Shown: positions 41,557 to 53,788 of the stretch, one piece after another
How positions within the stretch are numbered: position 1 is the stretch's first letter
Layout of the letters: the number at the start of each line of letters is the position of its first letter
DNA from: Spinacia oleracea
Lineage: Eukaryota > Streptophyta > Magnoliopsida > Caryophyllales > Amaranthaceae
Direction of reading: 5' to 3'
Length of the DNA stretch: 64,000 bases
Assembly (NCBI RefSeq): GCF_020520425.1
Contig: NC_079491.1
Coordinates: 43,018,027-43,082,026, forward strand
Position numbers and translations under genes: made by a program
The notes under the pieces: generated by a model
What the model was told of the DNA's origin: nothing
Seen by the model: only the letters and a program-made list of their open reading frames with translations
Database searches by the model: none

Positions 41557-43490
41557 TTGATTTACCTGTTAGTATACCTACTGGTGTAACCATAAGGTGT
41601 ACCAAGTTGTTTAAGAATCCGCCTTTGAAGATAAAAGATTGCGTTTTCTTTCCGATTTGATAGAGTTTAATCTGGGAAACCTATATGTAATTTTGGGGAT
41701 GGATTGGCTAAGTTTGTTCAGGGCCAAGTTAGAGTTTGTAATTCAGAAACTAAGTATAAGGAACCCTATTGGAAATTTGACCTCATATAAACGTTTTGGG
41801 AAGACCAAGAACCTTGGGGTTATTTCTGCAATGCAAGTGAGGAAATTGATGATAAGGAGTGTGAACTATTTTTCTGTAGGAGCTAGATGTGAGTTAAGAA
41901 GTCGGAATGAAGATCGAGGATGTTCCAACTGTGAATGAATTCATGGATGTGTTTCCTAGTGAGATTGCAGGTATGCCACTTGCTAAGAGCCGTTGAGTCC
42001 CCTATAGACTTAGTTCCTAGAATGACGCATATATCTAGAGCACCATATAGAATGACACCTCCTGAAATGAGCTAATTAAGACACAATTGCAAGAGTTGTT
42101 TCGTTAAGGGGTATATTAGGCCTAGTGCATCACCGTGGGGAGCTCCTGCGTTGTTTGTTAAGGAGAAAGATAAGAGTATCGAATTATACATTGATTTTAG
42201 GTAATTAATCACCATCAAGAACATGTATCCTTTGCATAGGAGAGATGAAATATTGGATCAATTGAATTGGGCGAGTGTGTTCTCGAAGATTGATTTGTGT
42301 TCGAAGTATCACCAATTAAGGATAGCTGATAAGGGCCTAAGACCTCATTAGGACTCGTTATTGTCATTATGGGTTTAGAATAATGTCTTTTGGGTTAAAC
42401 AATGCACCTGCCATATTTATGGATGTGATGAATAAGATTTTCCACGAATTCCGAATTAAGTTCGTTATTATATTGATGATATCCTGATTTATTCAAGGAA
42501 TGAGAAAGAGCATGTCAAACACTTGGGAATTATATTGGAGACGCTTAGAAAGAATTTATTTTATATGAATTAAGTATACGGATCTTGAAGTCATGTGTGT
42601 ATAAGTAACATCGACGGAAAAGTGACGACTAAATTGATTGAAAACTACGTTACTTAAGGGAATAAAATTAAGAGAAGATTCGAGTGGTCCAGGATCGTTA
42701 GAAATCATTTGTTGTCTTGAAAAGATGAAAATGTATGAATTGGTGGAAGTGCTAAGAGTTAAGACCAAGAGTTATGACATAAGGAGGTTTGGTAAAAAGG
42801 AAAAGTTGACCAGAAAGAGTCTCTGTAGATCCTGCTAAGATTCAAGATGTGAGTGAGTGACCTACTCCAAAGAACGTGTCCGATATTTGAAGTTCTCTAA
42901 CCCTAGACGACTATTATAGGAAGTTGTGAAAGACTTTTCGAAGTAAGCAAAACCAATGACCAACTTGATGAAAAAGGAATCGAATTTCAAGTGAAGTGAG
43001 AAATGTGAGGAAGCTTTCTAGATTTAGCTGTTGTCGCGTCAATTGAAACCTTATAAGGCTAATTACCAAACCCATGACTTAGAGATAACTGTTATGGTGT
43101 TATCTACGAATATTTGGAGACATTACCTTTATAGGGCAACTTGTAAGATCCTTACCGAAAAAAAAAGTCCGAAATTTTGGCAATAAGGTCCAGTTGAATC
43201 TTGGGGACAACATTGAAAATGAGTATTTCTTTCCACCCTGCAAACGATAGACAAACTAAGATTACTAACGGAATATATGTTGAGAACGTGTGTTATGGAT
43301 TTTAAGGGTAATTGGGAAGGCCACCTAGGTTCGATTGAATTTTCGTGCATCAATAGTCACCATGCAAGCATTACGATGACACATGTTGAGGCATTGTATG
43401 GAAAGAATTGTAGAAGTCTTACTTGTTGGAATGAGTTTAGTGAGAATATTGTATTGAGGACATAATTCGTTGAGGAGAAATATCCAAAGT
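41557..43490 (+). pseudogene. Broken pol of the gypsy element, copy 2
   Basis: It carries the same stops and frameshifts as 33707-35640. The YIDD motif is at 42469-42480 and the integrase remnant at 43277-43465. Shared lesions show that the duplication came after inactivation. Confidence 0.88.
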
Positions 43491-43503
43491 TATTCCCTGA
43501 GAT

Positions 43504-43819
43504 GAGTTACGAGGGCGTAACTCGTTTTCTTTAAGAGGGGTAGAATGCGATATAAATTCGCGCTTTTTACCTATTTTTATGGTGTTTTTATGCATTTTTA
43601 TGCTTATTTTAGCAAATTATACATGTTGATGCAAGTAAATAGATTCTCCGCATAAGAAAAATGTGTTCATGAGTAACACAAGCAGCTTTGAGTTGGCAAA
43701 AGAGTGCACATAGGTGGCACAAGTACTTCTTTAGTAAGAATAAGTTAAAAGCTTTTGGGGAAAATGTGGTAAATTTCGTGTCAAGTTTCGGGACGAAACT
43801 TCTTTTAAGAGGGGTAGAT
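43504..43819 (+). promoter_or_regulatory. Two hairpin plus polypurine modules, copy 2
   Basis: Module A (stem GAGTTAC/GTAACTC at 43504-43523, purine tract near 43531) and module B (stem AAGTTTC/GAAACTT at 43783-43801, purine tract before LTR3 at 43820) repeat the arrangement of copy 1. Confidence 0.65.
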
Positions 43820-46654
43820 TGTAATCCCCCGTAAATTTATAAATTTTATTAATATATTTTAACGTATATTATTTATATTTAATTAGAATTTAGGAATTTT
43901 GAGTAATAAATATATAATTCACGTATACTTATTTATTACATTTTAATATTTTCAACGATTTACGAAATTGAAAATGATTTTAGAATTTTAAGTTAAAACG
44001 AATTCGAATTACGAAAACACGATCGATTGAATTTAGAAAACAATCCTAATCATTTTGGATTCAAACAACCTTAAATCCTACTCCTAGCCCAATTGGGAAA
44101 AGCCCAAACCAAAAACAAAAATTAAACCCAAACCAATACTCCCTCTCTCTTTTCAAATTCACGTGGAAACAAGGCAAACCAAAACCCCTCCATCCTCCTT
44201 CAACCTCACGCACAACACCAGCAACTCCTCTCCTCTCCCTTGTCAGCCGCCGCACCACGCTCACTGCCGGACCACCACCTGCACCGACGACCACCGTCGA
44301 CCCTCGTGGTAAGTCCTTCTTCCTCTCTCTTCTTTCGGTTGTCTTGCCCTGCTCCTCCTCTCCCGTTTTCCTCCTTCTCCTTACTTGTTTCTCTTTTTGT
44401 TCACGTACGGCAGTCATCGCCGCCACGTTGCCGCCCAGCCTGCGTCGCTGCGCCGCCGCGTTCCTGGCCCACACCGACCAATGTCTTCCTTCTCCTTTGT
44501 ATTTCATTTTTTTTTTTTTTTTTTTTTCTGTTTTCGTTCATGGCTCATTCGTGTTTTGTTTGTGCCGGCAGCCACCTCCGGTCGCAGCCACCTCGCCTAG
44601 CCGCGCCACCCTGTCCGCCGGCCAGCACTCCCCTCTCCCTCTTGAATTGGTTATTTCTTAAACCCTAAGTAACTAATTATTTTAATTAATTATAATTGTT
44701 AATTTAAATTATGTTCTTGATAATAAATTTATAATTTTTATGGTTTGAACATGATTTTCAGATTTGGGTTGAGATTATAAACGAATTAATTTTCAGTTTT
44801 TGTGATTTAAATTATAAATTTGAGATTATATGGATTTTATAATAAAGTTATTAATTTTCAGATTATCTAATTACATTGAAATATTGATTTTTGATTATTT
44901 AAAGTATGAAATTCAAGGTTTTTATGATTATTAATCATGATGGGTTGAGTATGGATCATTGAATTGGTTGTGTTGAGATACTAGGAACGTAGATTGACCA
45001 TGGTGAAGCTTTTAAATGAAATTATATTGCTGAAAATTTAAAGTACGATGTTTGAAAAAGTTTTCAACGAATTTCAATCACTAATTCAATAATCATGATT
45101 CTAGGAAATCAAATGTTTAAGTTTTGATATTGGGGAAAGTTCTAAATATGTTTAGGATGCATTTAGAATGATTTCTTATGGTTGTCAATGATTAGGAATT
45201 TATTGGGATTATTTGTTGGTTGTTTTAGGCGGAGAATTCTCTTTAGGCGACTTTTGAAAGTGTTAAAGTGGCCTATCAGTTTGTTTACACAAGGTACGTA
45301 CATACCTGTGTGCTTGGAATGTGTGCTAATTGTTGAAACCATGTTGAATCTTGTTGTTGAACTTGGTTATGTTGATATTATTGTTGAACTTGGCGATGTT
45401 GATATTATGGACGAACTTGGTTATATTGAATGTGCATGTTTAATACTGTTGGACAAACTTATTGAACTTATTTTGCACTATAAGAACTGTAACATGTTAG
45501 TATGGATGTTTGATACAAACATGTTGGTTGGGGACACTAGATTATTCTATATGATTGGGTTGGATCAATTGGTTGTTGTTCCCTTTCTATCTTTTCACTA
45601 CTTTATAAGGGCGGAGGACCTTGTTTAGTAAGTTGAAACTTTATGCCCATATACAGGGTTGCTCATGGTTAAAGGAAAGGTTGGTTAAGTTGGAATGAGT
45701 CTTGATTGATGCTTTTATGATCACTTACTTAATTCCAAGATAAAAACAGTTGTGAACAAATGTGAATTGTCTGTCTTATGTAATGGTTGAGTCATAACGG
45801 AATCTCAATTTGTAAATCATGTAAAGTGAAACTGAATAGCAATAGCTTTAGACTGTGCACGTCTGAAGTGACGGACAAACAGGAGTTGGGGTTCATGGTG
45901 GTAGCCCATGGCCTTTTCTGGGACCGGATTGATCACCCTGTCCTATTTTTATTTAAACGTTCCTCGATATCGCAGGTCACTGAGGTTACGGAGTCGCGCC
46001 CGTACCTCGTCTTCCTTAGTGAAGACTTCTGGATGGTCAACTCGGTCCATTGTCTATTTCAACTAAAATAATATTATGGTTATTAAGCCTAGCTTAGTCT
46101 AGTCAAGTATAATCGTCAATTTATTATGTTTTGCCTGTCCTTACTTATATTTATTAGTATCATGTTAGGGTTGTTGGTTTGATAGTATCATGCTAGGATC
46201 GTTGTTGTTTTAGTATGTAGTACTCAGCTTTGCTGATTACGTGCTTTGTTTGTGTGTGTTGATCATGGTTATGCCTTATTGATCCTGTGATGACCCATCT
46301 TTGGTGAGCAGTCTCTAAGGATCAATAAGCGTTGCCCATCTACAGGTTTGAAGATGATGCATCATTGGGATCGGGATTAGAGAGCTTGTAGTTCTATTCG
46401 TTTAATTAAGTGATTTAATTTGTTAACTTGGATTTGAAATTTGTCGTACTATTCGTATTTCTTTAATTCAGTTAATTGGTTTGGACCTAATATGTAATAG
46501 ATTATTTATGAACCTAAAAGTTAGTTTTATGTTTTCCGCTGCAAAATTCTGAATAAGCCGTAACGTTTTCACACGGGCGATAATACTTTGATAATTCTCT
46601 ATGTTTTATATTAAAAGGTTATTTTAGAAAAGAGAGAATTGTCGGGGTGTTACA
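43820..46654 (+). repeat. LTR3 of the gypsy array
   Basis: 2835 bp, longer than the others because its T-run is 21 instead of 15. Differences from LTR1 and LTR2 include T at 44193 and a GTAAGT in place of GTAACT near 44312. It ends TTACA, followed by the target duplication CTAAT. Confidence 0.93.
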
Positions 46655-46659
46655 CTAAT
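46655..46659 (+). repeat. Target site duplication CTAAT, right of the gypsy array
   Basis: Matches 28113-28117 exactly. Bases 46660-46833 are the continuation of the pre-insertion sequence; no gene is seen there. Confidence 0.9.
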
Positions 46660-46833
46660 GGTTTTGGCAAAGCTAGAACTCGAGGTTAGTCATTCACGCG
46701 TGCAAAGACGTCCACACAATGCACAAATAGCACGTTGTCACACTAGCATGAATATGAATGCGACTGCAAAGTTCTCAACCTTAGGTCGGTCTAAGTTTTG
46801 TATGATGCAAGATGTCGGCTTGAGTGTCAAAAG

Positions 46834-47868
46834 TGAAGGAAATATGTCCTTCACCCAAGGTGCATTAAGTCTAATACCAAGGTTTAGATTCATTGCGAAC
46901 AATTAATTCAGTAAGATCAAGTGACCGGAACAGCTAGCTGGAGAAATGCTTCCGATCAGTGAGTTCTAATCTATATTAAGCTCACAACTTACTCTTGACT
47001 GAACCTATAAGGTCACACCAATGACATGTAACAGATCACTGGATTAAATGAATCGGAAATTCATTTAATAGATTTTCAGGAATTAGATTGGAAAACGTAT
47101 TATACGATACGACATTGCGTCAGAATCGTATATCGTATCGCGAATATTCGTAAGCTAGGCGAAACGAATAATCGTATCGTACGACGGTGATTCGTTGTAT
47201 ACGATACGATAAATAATAACCATAAGGCGTTAGTCGCGAATACGAGCCGCATCGGAGCTGCCGGCCCGTCGAGCCAAGCGCGCATGCGTGCAAGGCCTAA
47301 CGAGCCAGCGAGCTCGCAACGCAACAAGCAAGCCAGTCCACAAGGGCGTGGCAGGGCGCACATACGCGCAGCAGCGAGCACGCGAGGCCCACGGCCCATG
47401 CTGCTCGGCTGCGCGCTTTGGGCTTCGGCCTGCAGTGTGTTGGTTGTGCGCAGGGGCCTGTGCTCGCGGGTGTGAGTTGTGGCCGGTCAAGGCCCTTGGT
47501 CTTGGCCGGTTACACTAATATAATAATTAGGTTATATTATTTCACACACTCCAATAATCAGTTTTCCAAGTGACATAAACCTAATTCCTAAATTACGTTC
47601 TTCAGTTTTTCTCTCTGCTAAAAAACTGTTCATCCCGAAAAGCAAAAATCTTGTGCGTTGTCTAAGCTACAATAATCAAGACGGTGCTGAACGTGTCGGT
47701 GAACCAAATAGAAGAACGACAAGTGGAGTTCTTTGTTCGTGTTTGTTGATACAATACTCGGGAAAACACGCTTCAAATGTAAGTATGCTTAAACTGTGCT
47801 TTATACATGTTTCCTGGCTTTGGGGATGTTACGCACATGTTATGTATGTTTAACTGTATTCCCCTACA
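46834..47868 (+). repeat. 5' LTR of the plus-strand copia element
   Basis: Starts TGAAGGAAATATGTCC and ends CCCCTACA, directly before a primer site. Its first part resembles the minus-element LTR ('attaagtctaata', 'aattcagtaagatcaagtga', 'cttactcttgactgaacc', 'aaggtcacac'), so the two families are related. At 47097-47215 there is an array of 'atacgatacg'-type motifs, followed by a GC-rich island at 47226-47510. Confidence 0.82.
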
Positions 47869-47883
47869 GTGGTATCATGAGCC
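47869..47883 (+). promoter_or_regulatory. Primer-binding site of the plus-strand copia element
   Basis: GTGGTATCATGAGCC directly follows the LTR end ACA. It is close to the initiator-Met tRNA primer site TGGTATCAGAGC. Confidence 0.8.
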
Positions 47884-50358
47884 TTATGTATTCAAAGCAT
47901 TTTTAGCATGATTTATTGTTTTTGCTGGTTGTCGAATTTTTTGGAATTTTTGTTAAATTTTTCGAATTATTATGAATTATCGGATGAATTGCGTAATAGA
48001 TCGGAATTAAAAAAGTTTCGTATTTTTGACTTTTCTGACCCTAATCTGATTGAAAATTATTTTCTAAGATCAACTCATGAGAAAGGAATTGCAAAAACAG
48101 GCCTCGAAGTATGTGTTTTTTGGCGTTTTTGTTAATTTTCGTGTTAAAATTAATAAATTTGGAAAGTTTTTCAATAAATTGGTAGACCTAAACTAATTGG
48201 AATTGATTGAAATTTTGACACAATGCTTTTGGGCATATTATATAATTATGGTAAAAATTTCAGCCGTTTTTATTAAGCATAAACCGTAACTTTTCTTTCC
48301 CCAAATTCGTATCTTTTAGATCACTAATTGATTTTTTAAATAATTTGGATCTAGTAATTTGGTTAATTAGGAAAGGGAATATAATTTCATGTTCAGTGGC
48401 GGATTTTAAAAATTATTGGATTAAAATTTTGATTAGATTCGTTAATTTTAATCAACACCTAAACCAAATTCGTAAAAATATGAAATTTAAATGTTTAGAA
48501 CGATTTAAAGTTTTAGATTTGATTATTTAAAAGTTCAAATTTTTGGTTGAAATTGTTCGTTCTTAAAATTTGAATTAAGTTAGCCAAGATTTAATAAATT
48601 TAACGAAATTTGATTGTTGTTAAAAATTAATTAAATCGTAAAGTCGTTATTTTTCGAAAATAAAAACCGTAAATTTTGTGAAAAATAACTTAATGCAAAT
48701 GTTCGTGATTTTTTTTTTTGTTTTTTTTTAATTAGTTGGTCCGTAGGCACGAACACGAGGGGTGTGGGTGGACGTGTGGCTCGTCGAGCCATGCGGGCTA
48801 CCACATCACTGCCGAGCCGCAGCGACGCGGGCAGCAGCAAGCGTGCTGCGTGCCGCGCGCGCTGGGCCAGGAGGGGCGCAAGCAAGGCAGACACGCCTTG
48901 GCTTGCGAGCTGCGAGCAAGCAAGGGCTGCCTTGCCTTGCGCGCAGCATCGAGCACATCAAGCAGCACGGGGCAGTGACAACTGCGGTACATGGGGCGCG
49001 TTGGCTGCGGGGGCATGGGCGCATGCTCGTGTGCCTCGTAGGCCACACAACAGCGTGCATTGCTGGGCTGGGCGCAAGCCTAGCCCGCATTGCACTCGAA
49101 CAAATTTTTTTTTTGTTTCGTTGGGCTTGAAATTTATGTTTGCATTAAAATTGGCTAACGGGATAATTAATAATTATTTTATTTAACTTGGGTCGGGCCG
49201 TGAGTTTAATTTAATATTTAAATAATTAATTATCCGGAATAATTATTGGTTTGAGTTGGAGCCGCTAAATGAAATTAAAAATGAAATAATTATTTTAGTT
49301 ATTTTCGTAGGTCGCATTATTTTAATTAAATTATAGTTTAATTAGAATAAAGTCTAAGGATTAATAATTTGGAAATTGATTAATCTTTTAGGACGCGTTT
49401 ACGTGAACGTGATTTTTAATTAATTCACGTAAATACTTGCATAATTATATGGCCATTCGTTTTAGCATACGAATGGGTGAATGCATAGAATGTATATTTT
49501 ATGTAATGCAGGTACTCCAAGTGACTTGTATGGCCATTCGATGATAGTTAAATACGGTCTGCGAACCGTTTTATCTTTGAATGTTAAGTTTTAAATATGG
49601 TCTGCGAACCATTGAAATTTTGATGTAATTTTTATTATTTCAAGTATTTCTAGTTTAGAACTTTAAGTTAGAATTGAATGAAGATTCAAGACGATGCCAA
49701 GCTAACAAGATGGTGAAGAAGATTGGATGCTTCAAGACAAAGTTTTGGGCCATACTAGTTCACCAATTTATTTATGCACTATACATATATTATGCTTGAA
49801 TGAATGTATATTATGCATGAATATGTTGTTTGTATGACTCGATGATTTAGTTCACTAAATAATCGAACCAACATAGAAACAACTAGGTCCAAAGTAATAT
49901 TGAGTTCAAAAGTTGCCTTCCAAATCAAGCACTTACAAAAATCTAAGGATCTAACGTAGCAGGTTTACGCCAAAGCGAGGTGCTATATTAGTTGACTTAG
50001 ATGGTAAGGCGTCCCAAAGGAGCACGTTGATTGTGGTTTCAACTCAAAAAACAATGGCATTATGTTGTGGCAATGGGATAAATTATGGTATTAATTTATT
50101 AACCAAGAGTAATTTGGAGATTACTAGCAATTGGTTTTGCTTACCTAGAATCTTAAAATACTCGAGACATGCCAAAGCTGCTTAAGGATTTAGGACTTTT
50201 AGGGTCTTGGAATCGTTTCATTCATTTTGGACCATGTTTTTGCTTTTGCATGAATAAAATGTTTAATAGCTTTAATGATTGCATGCTAGCATTTGTTTTA
50301 AAGTTATTAAGTTATGAATGGTTATTTATTGCGAATTCTTTTCAAATGTAGTAATCAA
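47884..50358 (+). other. Untranslated leader of the plus-strand copia element
   Basis: About 2.5 kb between the primer site and gag. It is AT-rich except for a GC-rich island at 48745-49100. Two hairpins lie at 49554-49569 and 49597-49612. No protein-coding frame of note was seen. ORFs within the GC island occur in several frames and strands and are compositional. Confidence 0.6.
49554..49612 (+). promoter_or_regulatory. Paired leader hairpins (NGGTCTGCGAACCN type)
   Basis: Hairpin 1 is ACGGT-CTGCGA-ACCGT (49554-49569). Hairpin 2 is ATGGT-CTGCGA-ACCAT (49597-49612). The loop is the same, and the second stem pair is C-G in one and T-A in the other, a compensatory change. The minus-strand relative has two matching hairpins at 60719-60734 and 60786-60801. 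The position in the leader suggests a packaging or dimerisation role (inference). Confidence 0.65.
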
Positions 50359-51260
50359 ATGGCCGAAATCAAAACAACACTCAAAGTAACCGAAATTCTG
50401 GATGTAAAATTGAACCTATCAAACTTTCTTGATTGGGAGAGGAAGCTTCGGCAAGTCCTCAGGTGGAACAACATTGAATATGTAGTTGACCATCCCATCC
50501 CAGCTTTTACTCAAAGGATATGACTCCAGAAAAGCGCTGTGCGTGGGCGAACCACATGTCGCTAGTGATGGATCTTATTCTTGGCTCAATCCCCAAGGAT
50601 TGGAGTGCAAGGTTCATTGCATATGAGCCATGGGCACTCCTAAGGCATCTTAGGGATATATATCGTGGTAAATTCCAACATGGTGGTCAACATGTCGACC
50701 AAAATGTCTTTGAATTGGTACATTCGTTTGGGGATCTAAAGCTTAATGCTCCACGGGGTTGTTTCTTTGACGTAGAAAGACAAAAGGCAAGGGAAAGGGT
50801 CATTGATCTTGAAATGACAGAAGGAACGCCAATTAGAACTCATACAAAGAAAATGGTTGGGCTTCTCAACGCCTTGAGTTACTTGGTGAACCATTCCCAG
50901 ATTCTGCAGCTGCGGGAATACTTTTGAATTCTCTTCACCCTGGTTATAAGAAATTCAAATTACTCTATTTCTCCAAGAAAAGGGAAAACACTATTAGTGA
51001 GCTAATTTATTTGCTTCATCAATATGAATTGGACTTTGTAAGTGATAAGCAAGCATCGCTAAAAGTAAAGAGTAAGAAAATCAAGAAAAAGGTTCCGGGG
51101 AATATCCAAAGCAAGGGTGCATCTCCATCTACTCCAGGAGGGCAAGTGGCGCCCTTCAAGAGGAAAATGAAGAAGGACCGTTCTCCATCTACATCGCAAT
51201 GCTTAAATTATAATGAAATTGGTCATTACAAGCGAGATTACCCCAAACTAAAGGAAGAGA
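50359..51260 (+). pseudogene. Broken copia gag
   Basis: Starts MAEIKTTLKVTEILDVKLNL with the NFLDWERKLRQVLR motif of copia Gag. A stop at 50521-50523 and later frame changes (around 50920) break it into three frames (50359-50523, 50520-50927, 50924 onward). The zinc knuckle at 51200-51241 reads CLNYNEIGHYKRDY. Relative to CX2CX4HX4C, the second and fourth metal ligands are replaced by Tyr, so it should not bind zinc. Confidence 0.85.
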
Positions 51261-52570
51261 AGAAGGACGGAAACGTTGCTTCTCCTTCAGGTATGTATGT
51301 TATACATTGTAATCTTGCTAATTCTACTTCTTGGGTATTAGATACTGGTTGTGGCTCACACTTATGTTTCGATTCACAGGGACTAAGGAGAAGTAGAAGG
51401 ATTGATAAAGGCGAGATGGATCTACGCGTGGGAAATGGAGCACGAATTGTTGCATTAGCCGTAGGATCTTATTTTATTTCTTTACCTAGTGGTTTTGTTT
51501 TGGAACTAGAAAACTGTTACTATGTTCCTAGTATCACCAGAAACATTATTTCCGTTTCAAGTTTGGATTCTAAAGGTTTTAGTTTTTAATTTAAAGACAA
51601 TAGTTGTTCTTTTGCTTTGAATGGAATGTTTTATGGTTCAGCACAACAAGAAAATGGTCTATATGGGCTAGATACGAGCAAACACACTTATAACATAATA
51701 CTAAAAAGGCTAAAATTGGTGATTCTGATCTTACATTTCTGTGGCATTGTCGATTAGGCCATATAAACACAAAACGCATGGAATTACTTCAACGGAAGGG
51801 AATTCTAGAATCATTGGACTTAGAGAAGATTGATCAATGCGAATCTTGTTTACTTGGCAAAACGACAAAGAAACCTTTCTCAAAGGTGGGAGAAAGAGCA
51901 AGAGAACTACTAGGGCTAATACATACGGACGAATGTGGGCCAATGAGTATGAAAGCTAGAGGTGATTTCAGCTATTTCATAACGTTTACGGACGATTTCA
52001 GTAGATATGGCTATATTTACTTAATAAAACACAAGTCTGAATCGTTTGAGAAATTCCGAGAATTTCAAAATGAAGTAGAGAATCAACATGGCAAGAAAAT
52101 CAAAGCTCTAAGATCAGATCGAGGAGGTGAATATCTTAGCCACGAGTTTGATGACCATCTAAAAGAATGCGGTATTCTTTCTGAATTGACTGCTCCGGGG
52201 ATACCTCAATGGATGGAGTGTCGGAACGGAAAAACAGGACCTTACTCGATATGGTCAGGTCAATGAAGGGTCAAGCCGAACTTCCTTTACAATTTTGGGG
52301 ACATGCGTTGCAAACAGCAGCACTCACACTGAATCGTGCTCTGTCAAAAGTTGTTGAAAAGACTCCATACGAATTATGGACTGGGAAACTTCCAAAGTTG
52401 TCTTTTCTAAAGATTTGGGGTTGCGAAGCATATGTAAAGCGATTAATTTCGGACAAGCTTGAACCAAAATCTGACAAATGTTTCTTCGTTGGGTATCCAA
52501 AAGAAATAAAGGGGTATTACTTTTACAACAAGTCTGACAACAAGGTATTCGTTGCTCGTGACGGTGTCTT
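51260..52570 (+). pseudogene. Broken copia protease and integrase
   Basis: The aspartic protease motif LDTGCGSH lies near 51338-51361. The frame stops at 51587-51589. The GAG-pre-integrase zinc-binding part (LWHCRLGHINTKRM, CESCLLGK) is at about 51733-51865. Integrase catalytic residues are visible as D in HTDECGPM (51928), D in RSDRGGEY (52117) and E in MDGVSERKN (52224). The last lies in a different frame because of a frameshift near 52205. Downstream the domain continues to FLKIWGCEAYVKRLI. Confidence 0.87.
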
Positions 52571-53788
52571 TTTGGAAAGAAATCATATTTCCATATTGAC
52601 AAGTGGGAGAATAATAGACCTCGAAGAGATTCGAGACGAACAACGAACCAAGAACTCTTTAGAAGCAGTTCAGGACGAAGAACCTCCAAGATCTTTAGAA
52701 GAGACAGTGGGAGTAGTTCCTCAAAACGTTGTTGCCCCTCGTAAGTCAAATAGAACTAAGGTTCAGCCGGACAGATGGACAGGCGTCCTCTTGACTGAAA
52801 ACTTAGACGTTCTCATATTAGATAGTGATGAACCGAAATTTCTATGTTGGAGTCTGTAAAGACTTGGCTTGGAAAGTGTTTCTCCATGAACGACTTAGGA
52901 GAGGCACAGTACATATTGGGCATCAAGATCTATAGGGATAGATCTAAGAGGATGATTGGACTAAGCCAGAGCACTTACATTGACAAAGTGCTAGCAAGGT
53001 TCAATATGATGGAAGCCAAGAGAGGCCATCTACCCATGTCACATGACACATATCTAAGCAAGACTCAGTGTCCCAAAACATCTGATGAGCGTAGAAAGAT
53101 GAGTGGAATTCCATACGCTTCGGCTATTGGTTCCATCATGTATGCTATGATTTGTACAAGGCCGGATGTTTCGTTCTCACTCAGTCCAATGAGCAAGTAC
53201 CAGTCAAAACCAGGTGAGGCACATTGGACTGCTGCCAAGAATATCCTAAAGTACTTGAAAAGGACTAAGGATCAGTTTCTGGTTTATGGTGGTACAGATG
53301 AGTTGATTGTTAAGGGCTATACGGACGCAAGATTTCAAACCGACATAGATGATTTCAGATCATAGTCTGGGTTTGTGTTCTGCCTTAATGGCGGAGCAGT
53401 AAGCTGGAAAAGTGCTAAGCAAAGCACTGTTGCGGATTTTACAATTGAAGCCGAGTACATTGCTACCTCAGAAGCAACAAAGGAAGCTGTTTGGATTCGG
53501 AAGTTCATTGAAGAACTTGGGGTTGTCCCCTCCATTAAAGGACCAATGGCTTTGTATTGCGATAATAGCGGAGCCATTGCCCAGGAAAAGGAGCCTTGGA
53601 GCCACCAGAAGTCCAAGCACGTACTGCGGCGATTTCATATACTTCGAGAAATAGTTGAAAGAAAAGAAATCGAGATTTGCAAGGTTGGAACTGACGACAA
53701 CGTCGTGGATCCATTGACTAAACCGTTGCCACAGCCGAAGCACAACGCACATGTAGCAGCCATGGGAATCAAGCATATTGGAGAATGA
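52571..53788 (+). pseudogene. Copia RT/RNase H remnant with deleted RT core
   Basis: The linker ends ...ILDSDEPKF, then within a few bases (about 52834-52850) the sequence resumes at MLESVKTWLGKCFSMNDLG, which lies after the catalytic YVDD region in related elements. Most of the RT, including its active site, is missing. The remainder has CTRPDVSF, an in-frame TAG at 53363-53365, and RNase H motifs (IEAEYIATSEATKEAVWIRK, LYCDNSGAIA) to the end AAMGIKHIGE. Confidence 0.87.

Larger units (their letters stand above)
28118..46654 (+). mobile_element. Ty3/gypsy-type LTR retrotransposon, tandem LTR-int-LTR-int-LTR
   Basis: Three LTRs (28118-30946, 35970-38798, 43820-46654) separate two near-identical internal regions (30947-35969 and 38799-43819). 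The internal regions differ visibly only by one AT unit in a microsatellite. LTRs run TGTAATCCCCCG...GGTGTTACA. The whole array is bounded by a single 5-bp target duplication CTAAT. Each internal region has, in order: primer-binding-like site, an extra ORF, gag-protease ORF, broken pol with recognisable reverse transcriptase and integrase pieces, and a polypurine tract. Pol motifs (YIDDILIYSR, integrase C-terminal region) place it in Ty3/gypsy, and it resembles chromoviruses; lineage is not resolved. The structure fits unequal recombination between LTRs after insertion. Confidence 0.93.

Noticed and set aside
47100-47518. ORFs in the GC-rich part of the plus copia LTR
   Set aside because: Multiple overlapping frames on both strands in CpG-rich sequence; explained by composition.
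47869-47883. tRNA-like sequence
   Set aside because: It is a primer-binding site complementary to a tRNA 3' end, not a tRNA gene; no cloverleaf is present.
48631-49186. ORFs in the GC-rich leader island of the plus copia element
   Set aside because: Six overlapping frames on both strands, no domain, located in an untranslated leader.
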